Shown: one piece after another, positions 1-5,725 of the stretch
Position numbering within the stretch: the first letter of the stretch is position 1
Layout: each line of letters begins with the position of its first letter
NCBI GenBank assembly: GCA_009936695.1
Contig: JAACEA010000589.1
Location: 1 to 10,082, forward strand
Direction: 5' to 3'
Source: Planctomycetia bacterium
GTDB taxonomy: Bacteria; Planctomycetota; Phycisphaerae; Phycisphaerales; SM1A02
Length of the DNA stretch: 10,082 nt
Translations under genes and position numbers: made by a program
Notes under the pieces: generated by a model
Database searches by the model: none
What the model saw: the letters and a program-made list of their open reading frames with translations, nothing else
What the model was told of the DNA's origin: nothing

Positions 1-314
1 CGCTTTCGATGGAAGTCCCGGGCCTTGTTCGCGGCGATGGTGTAGAGCCACGGCTTGAACCGGCGGTCGGCATCGAAGGAATCGGCGGACAGGTGCACCT
101 GGAGGAAGGCGTCCTGGAAGACGTCTTCAGCCGCGGCACGCGAGCTCAGGAATCGATGGAGGAACTGGACGAGGTCGTTGCGGTAGCGCTCGACGAGGGC
201 GGCGAAGGCCGCGCGATCCCCCGTGCGGTACGCCACGAGGAGTTCCTCGTCGGTTCGTTGGGCGTCACCGGGGGCGGGAACGGCGTCGAGATGGGCCTCT
301 TGGGAATCGGTCAA
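1..314 (-). CDS. ECF-type RNA polymerase sigma factor, N-terminal part (runs off left edge)
   Basis: The reverse strand encodes about 104 visible residues that read as sigma-70 region 2 of an extracytoplasmic-function sigma factor. An acidic start leads into EELLVAYRTGDRAAFAALV (about residues 23-41), then AAEDVFQDAFLQVH (about 61-74, the core-binding helix) and FKPWLYTIAANKARDFHRK (about 86-104, the -10-recognition segment). Region 4 must lie beyond the left edge. I chose the TTG at 314-312 because GGAG sits 7 nt upstream. An in-frame ATG at 374-372 would add 20 residues (MTPTALGGRVSGR...) but has no convincing ribosome site and the added residues look non-coding. The nearer ATG at 319-317 is out of frame and meets a stop after two codons. 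The family directs RNA polymerase to stress or envelope regulons; the target regulon and any anti-sigma partner cannot be seen here. The identification is firm, the start is not. Confidence 0.88.
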   Translation of the reverse strand, partial: MTDSQEAHLDAVPAPGDAQRTDEELLVAYRTGDRAAFAALVERYRNDLVQFLHRFLSSRAAAEDVFQDAFLQVHLSADSFDADRRFKPWLYTIAANKARDFHRK

Positions 315-392
315 CGCATGGCTCCGGCGGGGAACCCTACCCGAAACCCGGCCTCCGAGGGCCGTCGGCGTCATCCGCGCAAGTCGTCCGCA

Positions 393-407
393 GAACTCGA
401 GGAGTTC
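393..407. repeat. 15-bp dyad, possible operator near sigma gene start
   Basis: GAACTC and GAGTTC form a perfect 6-bp inverted repeat around GAG. It lies about 80 bases upstream of the preferred sigma-factor start, where a promoter-proximal operator could sit. No regulator is identified, and a 6-bp dyad can arise by chance. Confidence 0.3.
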
Positions 408-479
408 GCAGGACGGTGCGACGGGATGAATGGTGAGCGCGGACATGATCCGGCTGCTACGTCGGTCCGCGGTTCGGGA

Positions 480-494
480 TCGTCGAATCGACGA
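480..494. repeat. 15-bp dyad TCGTCG-AAT-CGACGA
   Basis: This is a perfect 6-bp inverted repeat with a 3-nt centre, the same geometry as the dyad at 393-407 but a different sequence. It sits in the middle of the divergent sigma/hpnH region. It could be a binding site for a dimeric regulator or simply a chance palindrome in GC-rich, TCGA-rich DNA. Confidence 0.28.
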
Positions 495-504
495 ATTTTC
501 TTTC

Positions 505-520
505 CGGGGATCGATTCCCG
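505..520. repeat. 16-bp imperfect palindrome CGGGGATCGATTCCCG
   Basis: CGGG and CCCG flank ATCGAT, with one mismatched pair (g/t), so 14 of 16 positions are symmetric. It lies 11 bases from the dyad at 480-494 and about 140 bases upstream of hpnH. A role as an operator is possible but unsupported by any known consensus. Confidence 0.25.
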
Positions 521-640
521 CTCCAGCACCTCGCGAAGGGGGGTGCCGCGACGGAATCGACGTCGAGTGGCTGCTACCATCCCGCTCTGAGACCCTCGCT
601 CCGCCCCCGGCCGGTCGCCGTGATGGAGCCAGACGAACGC

Positions 641-645
641 AGGAG
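641..645 (+). promoter_or_regulatory. Ribosome binding site of hpnH (AGGAG)
   Basis: AGGAG lies 11 nt before the ATG at 657, slightly far but the only purine-rich motif here. The ATG at 646-648 is nearer but out of frame with the HpnH protein, so the site supports the start at 657. Confidence 0.5.
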
Positions 646-656
646 ATGCCCGTCCG

Positions 657-1829
657 ATGCCAGTTCCGATTTCCCAGATGTGGACGGTCGCGAGTTACGT
701 GGTCGGTCAGCGGCTCCGGGGTCGCCGCCGGTACCCGCTCGTGCTCATGCTCGAGCCGCTCTTCCGCTGCAATCTCGCCTGCGCGGGATGCGGGAAGATC
801 CAGTATCCGCCGCACATCCTCAAGCGGGACGTGAGCGTGGAGGACTGCCTCAAGGCGGTCGACGAATGCGGGGCGCCGATGGTCTCGATCCCCGGTGGGG
901 AGCCGCTCCTGCATCCCGGAATCCGCGAACTCGTCGCGGAACTGGTGAAGCGACGGAAGTACATCTACCTCTGCACCAATGCCATCCTCCTGAAGGAGAA
1001 GCTCGAGGCCGGGTGGTTCGAACCGAGCAAGTATCTCTCCTTCAGCGTGCACATGGACGGCCAGGAGGAGCACCACGACTTCGCGGTCTGTCGCGAGGGA
1101 ACCTTCGAGAAGGCCATCGCCGGCATCCGGCTGGCGGTCGACCGTGGCTTCCGGGTCACCACGAACACCACGCTCTTCGATGGGGCGGATCCGAACGCGG
1201 TCCGCGGTTTCTTCGACGAGATGATGGAGGTCGGCGTCGAGGGGATGATGATCAGCCCCGGGTACGCCTACGACAAGGCGCCCGATCAGACGGGTTTCCT
1301 GCGTCGCAAGAGCACCAACGAGCTCTTCGAGATGATCCTGTCGAACCGCAAGAAGGGGTGGCGTTTCAACCAGTCACCGCTCTTCCTCGAGTTCCTGATG
1401 GGCAAGCGTGACTTCGAGTGCACGCCCTGGGGGAACCCCACCTACAACATGTTCGGCTGGCAGAAGCCCTGCTACCTGCTGCAGGAGGGGTACGTCGACT
1501 CGTTCCAGGAGCTGATGGAGGAGACGGAGTGGGATCGCTACGGCGTGGCCAGCGGGAACCCGAAGTGCCAGAACTGCATGGTGCACTGCGGGTACGAACC
1601 CACCGCGGTCGACTTCACCTTCAGCGGGGTGCGGGGGATCTGGGCCAACATCAAGGCCATGCTCTTCAACACCTACGCCAACCCCGGCGCCGGAAAGCGG
1701 CTCGAGGAGGAGAAGGCGAAGCCGCACGGGCCGATGCAGCACCTGGTGCAGCTCGGCTTCGCCGTCGACGTCAAGCCCGACGGAACCCGGGAAGTCGTGA
1801 GGCGCGACAACGACGAGGCCGCGGCGTGA
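657..1829 (+). CDS. hpnH: HpnH, adenosylhopane synthase (radical SAM)
   Basis: This 390-residue protein matches the HpnH family from end to end. The N-terminal stretch ending RYPLVLMLEPLFRCNLACAGC is a family signature, with the radical-SAM CxxxCxxC cluster ligands at C38, C42 and C45 and the SAM-binding GGEP at 80-83. Downstream come FDGADP, SPGYAYDKAPDQ, the block CTPWGNPTYNMFGWQKPCYLL (about 255-275) and CQNCMVHCGYE (C304, C307, C311). HpnH is known to attach a 5'-deoxyadenosyl radical to diploptene, giving adenosylhopane, the first step in making extended C35 hopanoids. The start has AGGAG 11 nt upstream. No other hopanoid gene (shc, hpnG) is in the window, so the genes are probably dispersed. 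The stop overlaps the next gene's GTG. The last ~26 codons are repeated in diverged form at 2204-2275. Confidence 0.95.
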   Translation: MPVPISQMWTVASYVVGQRLRGRRRYPLVLMLEPLFRCNLACAGCGKIQYPPHILKRDVSVEDCLKAVDECGAPMVSIPGGEPLLHPGIRELVAELVKRRKYIYLCTNAILLKEKLEAGWFEPSKYLSFSVHMDGQEEHHDFAVCREGTFEKAIAGIRLAVDRGFRVTTNTTLFDGADPNAVRGFFDEMMEVGVEGMMISPGYAYDKAPDQTGFLRRKSTNELFEMILSNRKKGWRFNQSPLFLEFLMGKRDFECTPWGNPTYNMFGWQKPCYLLQEGYVDSFQELMEETEWDRYGVASGNPKCQNCMVHCGYEPTAVDFTFSGVRGIWANIKAMLFNTYANPGAGKRLEEEKAKPHGPMQHLVQLGFAVDVKPDGTREVVRRDNDEAAA

Positions 1830-2170
1830 GCGAGATCGAGGAACTCGCCTGCCGGCAGCTCGAGGCCTACAACGCTTCGGACCTCGATGGATTCTGCGAT
1901 TGCTACCACGACCAGGTCGAGGTCTGGAACGACCTTGCTCCCGGCACGTCCGGCATCACGTCCTTTCGGGATCGCTACCAGGACATGTTCGCCCGCTGGT
2001 CCTTCGGAGGCACCGTCTCCCGTCGAGTCGTCGCCGGCGATCATGCCGTCGATCTCGAGCACTGGTGGCGGGTCGATCCAGACACCGGGGAACGGACCGA
2101 GGGCGATCTCCTGGTGCGATACACCCTCCGCGAAGGCCGTATCGGCATCGTCCAGTTCCTGCCCGCGTGA
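1826..2170 (+). CDS. NTF2/SnoaL-like small protein, coupled to hpnH
   Basis: A 114-residue protein starts at a GTG overlapping the hpnH stop (GTGA), which indicates translational coupling and one transcript. The opening SEIEELACRQLEAYNASDLD followed by GFCDCYHDQVEVWN has the typical beginning of SnoaL/NTF2-like folds: a helix, a D-x-D-x-F turn and a first strand. The end, LLVRYTLREGRIGIVQFLPA, matches the closing strand pair where the family usually reads a 'v.dGkI..v.f' pattern. Such proteins are cone-shaped alpha+beta barrels acting as isomerases, cyclases, hydrolases or plain ligand binders. The reaction cannot be read from the sequence. Its tight link to hpnH suggests a role with hopanoid or another lipid substrate, which is inference. 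No signal peptide is seen, so it is probably cytosolic. After the stop the same frame stays open for 34 more codons, into the hpnH-like remnant. Confidence 0.8.
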   Translation: MSEIEELACRQLEAYNASDLDGFCDCYHDQVEVWNDLAPGTSGITSFRDRYQDMFARWSFGGTVSRRVVAGDHAVDLEHWWRVDPDTGERTEGDLLVRYTLREGRIGIVQFLPA

Positions 2171-2203
2171 TGCCCTCGCGCGGCCGGGACGGCCAGCGAC
2201 CTC

Positions 2204-2275
2204 CAGCTCGGTTTCGGCGTCGACGTGAAGCCCGACGGGACCCGCATCGTGTTTCGCCGCGCGTCGGCGGCCTGA
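2204..2275 (+). pseudogene. Orphan second copy of the hpnH 3' end
   Basis: Read in frame, this stretch encodes QLGFGVDVKPDGTR, then IVFRRASAA and a stop. The hpnH tail reads QLGFAVDVKPDGTR, then EVVRRDNDEAAA and a stop. Over the first 14 codons (2204-2245 against 1749-1790) 37 of 42 bases match by eye, and four of the five differences are synonymous. There is no start codon of its own and no upstream radical-SAM body. The frame continues back to the stop codon of the NTF2-like gene at 2168-2170. It looks like what is left of a tandem hpnH duplicate, or of an insertion that placed the NTF2-like gene between two copies of the tail. It is very unlikely to be expressed as a stand-alone protein. 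Confidence 0.7.
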
Positions 2276-2325
2276 TCGCGGCGTGGAAAACCCGCCGGAA
2301 GCGGAGTCGACGTCGTGCGACGGGT

Positions 2326-2331
2326 GACAAT
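2326..2331 (+). promoter_or_regulatory. Possible -10 hexamer (GACAAT) of the RdgC-like gene
   Basis: GACAAT matches 4 of 6 positions of TATAAT and lies six bases before the ATG at 2338. That would put transcription start at or beside the start codon. There is no recognisable -35 and no ribosome site, so this is weak evidence. Confidence 0.25.
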
Positions 2332-2337
2332 CCCCGC

Positions 2338-3588
2338 ATGCCCTTCACTCGAGGAAACGTCACCTACGCCCGCTTCCGGATCGGCGGCGACGCCCCGGCC
2401 CGGATCGAACAATCGTTGCTCGACGCGTTCGCATCGGGACGACTCGTCCCGACGGTCGGCGTCCCCACCGACGTCGAGACCGGATGGACCGCGGGCGAGC
2501 ACATCCTCGACCACGACTTCGCCTGGGACCGATGCGTCTTCGACGGCCGGTTGCACGCCGCGATGCGGATGGATGCGGTCCGGGTGCCCGGCGAGATCCG
2601 GGCGGCCTACGTCGCGCAGGAGCAGACGGCGCTGCGGAAGGCGATGGCCGATCGCGGTGGTGATGCCGCCGGGATGCCGGCGAAGCCGCTGGGACGCAAT
2701 GCGAAGCGCGAGGCGAAGGAGGCCGCGGAGCGGCGCTGGCTCGAGGAGGTCGCCGACGGCCGGTACCGATCCAGCAAGCTCGTTCCCATGGTGTGGGATC
2801 CCGCGACCGCGACGATCCTCGCGCCGGCCACGAGCGAGAAGGTCTTCGACGCGTTGCGCGATCTCTTCCAGGCGACGTTCGGCGCCCGACTCCAGGCCCA
2901 GTCCGCCGGCGGGCTCGCGCTCGACCTGCTGGTCGCCAAGGGGATCGCGAGCGCGTTCGACGATGCGATGCCCGACGCGTTCACCGCGGCCCCGACGCCA
3001 CGCAATCTCGAGCAGTCCGCGGAGGTCGGCGAACGGCCCGACGTGCCGTGGGCGATGGCGGGTCCGGAACCGAAGGACTTCCTCGGAAACGTCTTCCTGC
3101 TCTGGCTCTGGTGGCACACCGAGGTGAACGAGGGATTGTTCGATCTCGACGACGGTCGGAGCGTGTCGATGATGGTCGATCGGACCATCGACATGGAGTG
3201 CGCCTGGGGCATCACCGGTCGCCAGTCGCTTCGCGGCGACGGCCCGGGACGAAGCGCGGAGGTGTCGAAGGCGCTCCAGCAGGGCAAGTGGCCGCGGAAG
3301 ATCGGTTTCACGATGGCCGACGGCGAGGCGGAGTGGACCTTCGACCTGCAGGGCGATCTGTTCCGCGTGGGGGGACTCAAGATCCCGCGTCCCGAGGATC
3401 GGCCGGGCAGCGAGCACGAGGCGATCGCCCAGCGGATCGATTCGACCTTCGACGTCGATGCGATCCTGCTCGAGCTCTACGGCCGGTTCCTCGACGAGCG
3501 ATTCAGCGGCACCTGGAACGCCCGGCGTGGTGAACTCCGGGAGTGGATCGCCAGCAAGAACACCGCCCGCGTGATGGCCACGGTCTGA
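2338..3588 (+). CDS. RdgC-like recombination-associated protein
   Basis: This is a 416-residue soluble protein. I recall the same layout from RdgC-like proteins annotated in myxobacteria and relatives: an opening like VTYARFRIGGDAPARIEQSL, then the GW...LDHDF segment (about 49-61), a basic RNAKREAKEAAERRWLEE helix (about 120-137), SSKLVPMVWD with TSEKVFDALRDLFQATFG (about 145-182), FLLWLWWHTE (about 253-262), and ending with FDLQGDLFRVGGLKIP (about 335-350). E. coli RdgC is a DNA-binding protein that forms a ring around duplex DNA and restrains RecA; the same role here is inference. It starts 62 bases after the hpnH-tail remnant, has no ribosome site, and has GACAAT six bases before the ATG, so a leaderless transcript is possible. 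It ends 27 bases from the convergent trpF stop. Family assignment is from memory of sequence pattern, so moderate. Confidence 0.62.
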   Translation: MPFTRGNVTYARFRIGGDAPARIEQSLLDAFASGRLVPTVGVPTDVETGWTAGEHILDHDFAWDRCVFDGRLHAAMRMDAVRVPGEIRAAYVAQEQTALRKAMADRGGDAAGMPAKPLGRNAKREAKEAAERRWLEEVADGRYRSSKLVPMVWDPATATILAPATSEKVFDALRDLFQATFGARLQAQSAGGLALDLLVAKGIASAFDDAMPDAFTAAPTPRNLEQSAEVGERPDVPWAMAGPEPKDFLGNVFLLWLWWHTEVNEGLFDLDDGRSVSMMVDRTIDMECAWGITGRQSLRGDGPGRSAEVSKALQQGKWPRKIGFTMADGEAEWTFDLQGDLFRVGGLKIPRPEDRPGSEHEAIAQRIDSTFDVDAILLELYGRFLDERFSGTWNARRGELREWIASKNTARVMATV

Positions 3589-3615
3589 GCGACGGGATCG
3601 GGGTTCCGTGGGACG

Positions 3616-4257
3616 TCAGTCCGCCCGCGCCGCCGCGGTGAACCTGCGGATCCGGTCGTGGTCCTTGACGCCGCGCGACGACTCCACGCCGCTCGAGACG
3701 TCGACGCCGAACGGGCCGAGGTCGCGCACCACCTCGCCGACGGTCTCGGGATCGAGCCCGCCCGCGATGATCACGGGTTTTTCGAGCGTCGCGAGCAGGG
3801 GGGCGAGGGCCGCGTGGTCGAACGGCTCGCCGCTGCCGCCGCGCGGGCCGTCGATCAGCAGGATCTCGACGTCGGGATGTTCGTCCCAGCGTCGGCAGTC
3901 GTCGGCATCGAACGGAAACGCCTTGATGATCCGATGGCCGGTCTCCGCGGCGATCGCGGTCACTCGTGCCGCCGATTCGTCGCCGTGGAGTTGGATCCAC
4001 GCGCCGGGCCAGGCGTCGAGCAGGTCGTTGGCAGGTTCGACGAAGAGCCCGATCGGCTCGAGTTCGTCGGGCATCTCCGCGACGAGTTCGACGAGCTCGG
4101 CAGGTCCGAGTTCACGCGGTGAGCCCGGGGCGAAGACCAGTCCGACCGCGTCGACGCCGGCGTCGGCGCAGGCCTCGAGATCCGCGGGCGTGCGAACGCC
4201 GCAGATCTTCACCATCGGTGATCGCGTGGGATCGAGCAGGTCGCGTTCGAAGGACAT
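3616..4257 (-). CDS. trpF: Phosphoribosylanthranilate isomerase (TrpF)
   Basis: This 213-residue TIM-barrel enzyme carries out the Amadori rearrangement of phosphoribosylanthranilate to CdRP in tryptophan synthesis. All family motifs are present: VKICGVR with the catalytic cysteine C19, GLVFAPGSPR (39-48), IQLHGDE (88-94), LLIDGPRGGSG with the catalytic aspartate D136, the phosphate-binding AGGLDPETV (165-173), and GVDVSSGVE (184-192) followed by KD. Length is normal. The start at 4257 overlaps the stop of the rhomboid gene as TGATG, with GGAG just upstream inside the rhomboid end. This favours the long start over the Met15 that directly precedes VKICG. No other trp gene is in the window, so it is separated from the classical trp operon, and it is cotranscribed with an apparently unrelated membrane protease. 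Confidence 0.96.
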   Translation of the reverse strand: MSFERDLLDPTRSPMVKICGVRTPADLEACADAGVDAVGLVFAPGSPRELGPAELVELVAEMPDELEPIGLFVEPANDLLDAWPGAWIQLHGDESAARVTAIAAETGHRIIKAFPFDADDCRRWDEHPDVEILLIDGPRGGSGEPFDHAALAPLLATLEKPVIIAGGLDPETVGEVVRDLGPFGVDVSSGVESSRGVKDHDRIRRFTAAARAD

Positions 4258-5465
4258 CAGTTCTCCATCTCCGCCAGCAGGGCGTCACGCAGGGTCGCGG
4301 CGTCAGGCGTGAGCGACCGGTCCTTGAGCGCGTCGAGGTGCGGCTTCGCGTCGGCGGGGCGACCGAGCCGTCTGACCAGCATCGATGACAGCAGGAGACG
4401 GATGTCGTCGCTCGAACCACCTGATCCGTTGGTCCGTTCACCACGTCGTTCGAGCAGGTCCGTGTAGGCCCGCACCGCGGTGTCCGCGTCGCCGAGGGCC
4501 ATGGCGCGGTTGCCGATCTCCGCCTGATCGCCGTCGGCCAGTCGGAGCTTCCCGGATGCCGCTCGGTACGCCTCGACCGCGGCGGCCGAGTCGTCACGTC
4601 GAAGCGCCTCCGTGATGATCCGCCGATCCTCCGCATGCTCGTCCGGTGCGACGGGCACGAGTTCCGGCACGCCGTCGGACCGATCCTTCGCGGTGATCGC
4701 GCGGGGCGTCGCGGTGGTCGGCGTCGCGGTGTCGAATCCGCTTCCGTACTCCCGCGTCGCCGCCCGCATCGCAGCGCGACGGCGCGACTGCTTGAAGAGG
4801 TAGAGGGCGTCGAGGTCCGTGCGGGGCAGCATGCCGACGGCGAGGAGCAGGAGTGCCGTCGAGAATCCGAAGGCGTACCCGCCGAGGTGTGCCGCGTTGG
4901 CGACGTCGTTCGATCGCCCGAGCATCCCCGCGAACTGACTGAACAGATCGATCACGATGTAGAAGGCGATGAACCAGAGGGCGGGGATGTGGTAGATCCC
5001 GATCAGGAAGAAGAACAGGAGGATCCGCACCGTGGCCCTTGGGAAGAGCGCGAGAAATGCGCCGCTGACCGCCGCCACGGATCCCGAGGCGCCGATCGCC
5101 GGGGCGGGGCTCGCGACCATGTGCGCGAGGGCCGCGGCGATCCCACCGAGCAGGTAGAAGGCCGCGAAGCCCCAGTGCCCGAGTCTCGACTCGACGGCCT
5201 GGCCGAAGACCCAGAGGAACAGCATGTTGAACCCGAGGTGTCCGAGCCCGTTCGGGTCATGGAGGAACTGAAAGGTGAGCAGCGTCCAGGGTTCGAAGCC
5301 GTTGCGTCCGACCGCCCCCGCGTTCAGGGTGTCCTCGAGCGAGGCGTACCCGGACCGATTGGCGAGGATCATTCCCAGAAAGACCAGCAGGTTGAAGACG
5401 ATCAGAATGCTGGTCGTGATGGCCCGTCGAGGCGGCAGGCGGTCGGTTCCGAGAGGGATGAGCAT
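4257..5465 (-). CDS. Rhomboid-family intramembrane serine protease with cytosolic helical tail
   Basis: This 402-residue protein has a rhomboid core over about residues 1-215. The first membrane segment is ILIVFNLLVFLGMI (20-33). The loop/TM2 motif HLGFNMLFLWVFG (76-88) holds the H and N of the oxyanion region. Catalytic serine S127 is in GASGS and catalytic histidine H193 is in AHLGGYAFGF. Both members of the Ser-His dyad are present, so it should be active. It cleaves membrane-spanning substrates; none is identifiable here. After the last membrane segment (FSTALLLLAVGML, 201-213) comes about 190 residues of soluble, Ala/Asp/Arg-rich sequence. Paired helices near 281-340 and 354-400 (EALRRDDSAAAVEAYRAA and similar) look like weak TPR repeats, plausibly for substrate or partner binding. 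The ATG at 5465 has no ribosome site. TAGACT lies six bases upstream, so a leaderless start is possible. Translation is coupled to trpF downstream. Confidence 0.88.
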   Translation of the reverse strand: MLIPLGTDRLPPRRAITTSILIVFNLLVFLGMILANRSGYASLEDTLNAGAVGRNGFEPWTLLTFQFLHDPNGLGHLGFNMLFLWVFGQAVESRLGHWGFAAFYLLGGIAAALAHMVASPAPAIGASGSVAAVSGAFLALFPRATVRILLFFFLIGIYHIPALWFIAFYIVIDLFSQFAGMLGRSNDVANAAHLGGYAFGFSTALLLLAVGMLPRTDLDALYLFKQSRRRAAMRAATREYGSGFDTATPTTATPRAITAKDRSDGVPELVPVAPDEHAEDRRIITEALRRDDSAAAVEAYRAASGKLRLADGDQAEIGNRAMALGDADTAVRAYTDLLERRGERTNGSGGSSDDIRLLLSSMLVRRLGRPADAKPHLDALKDRSLTPDAATLRDALLAEMEN

Positions 5466-5474
5466 GCCGGGAGT

Positions 5475-5480
5475 CTACGG
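5475..5480 (-). promoter_or_regulatory. Possible -10 hexamer (TAGACT) of the rhomboid-trpF unit
   Basis: On the minus strand, base 5478 and its neighbours give TAGACT (shared with + strand AGTCTA), followed by six to seven bases and the ATG at 5465. It matches 4 of 6 positions of TATAAT, but no -35 is recognisable. The spacing parallels that at 2326-2338. Exact position could be off by a few bases. Confidence 0.25.
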
Positions 5481-5510
5481 CCGGGACCGGAGCGAACGTC
5501 GGATCGGGCA

Positions 5511-5539
5511 TTGAGCGAGACGGCCGGACGCCCTACACT
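5511..5539 (+). promoter_or_regulatory. Sigma-70-like promoter for citrate synthase
   Basis: TTGAGC (5511-5516) and TACACT (5534-5539) are separated by exactly 17 bases, each matching 4 of 6 consensus positions. Transcription would start near 5546, leaving a leader of about 180 nt before the citrate synthase ATG. This is the best promoter candidate in the window. Confidence 0.5.
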
Positions 5540-5599
5540 GGTCGACCCGGCGCGTCTGCGCGGCTGGGGCGGGGCCCGGTTCCGGCACGTCGCCGATCC

Positions 5600-5640
5600 G
5601 ATGCCCCTCGCGGTCCGAGATCCCCCCTCGAAGGGGCATC
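5600..5640 (+). promoter_or_regulatory. Structured leader of citrate synthase: alternative hairpins
   Basis: GATGCCCCT (5600-5608) is perfectly complementary to AGGGGCATC (5632-5640), and two more pairs form past a one-base bulge (CG at 5609-5610 with CG at 5629-5630). The same AGGGG (5632-5636) can instead pair with CCCCT at 5624-5628 in a tight hairpin with loop CGA. The two folds are mutually exclusive. They lie within the predicted transcript, some 85 nt before the start codon. I recognise no known riboswitch class. A stability or switch role is inference. Confidence 0.4.
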
Positions 5641-5725
5641 CAGAACGGGCCGGTGGGCGAATTCCTTCGAGTTCGTTCTTTCGAAATCAGTCCGTCGATC
5701 AGACGTCCAACGGAGTCCATGTGCC

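Larger units (their letters stand above)
315..656. other. Divergent intergenic region between sigma factor and hpnH
   Basis: This 342-base stretch separates the leftward sigma-factor gene from rightward hpnH and should hold both promoters. Three short dyads lie in it (listed separately). No clean -35/-10 pair is visible. The best -10-like hexamer toward hpnH is TACCAT at 575-580, without a recognisable -35 at the right distance. An AGGAG at 641-645 is the probable ribosome site of hpnH, 11 nt before its ATG. I do not support any protein gene here. Confidence 0.5.

Noticed and set aside
371..580. Open frame of 69 codons on the minus strand, ending in ATGA overlap with a possible upstream start of the sigma factor
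   Set aside because: The ATGA overlap is attractive, but the sequence is Arg/Ser/Pro-rich, low in coding character and resembles no family; the sigma factor has a better start at 314 with a ribosome site.
2041..3417. 458-codon open frame on the minus strand
   Set aside because: It is antisense to the RdgC-like gene and part of the NTF2-like gene, with Arg/Leu/Gly-rich content typical of the reverse strand of GC-rich coding DNA.
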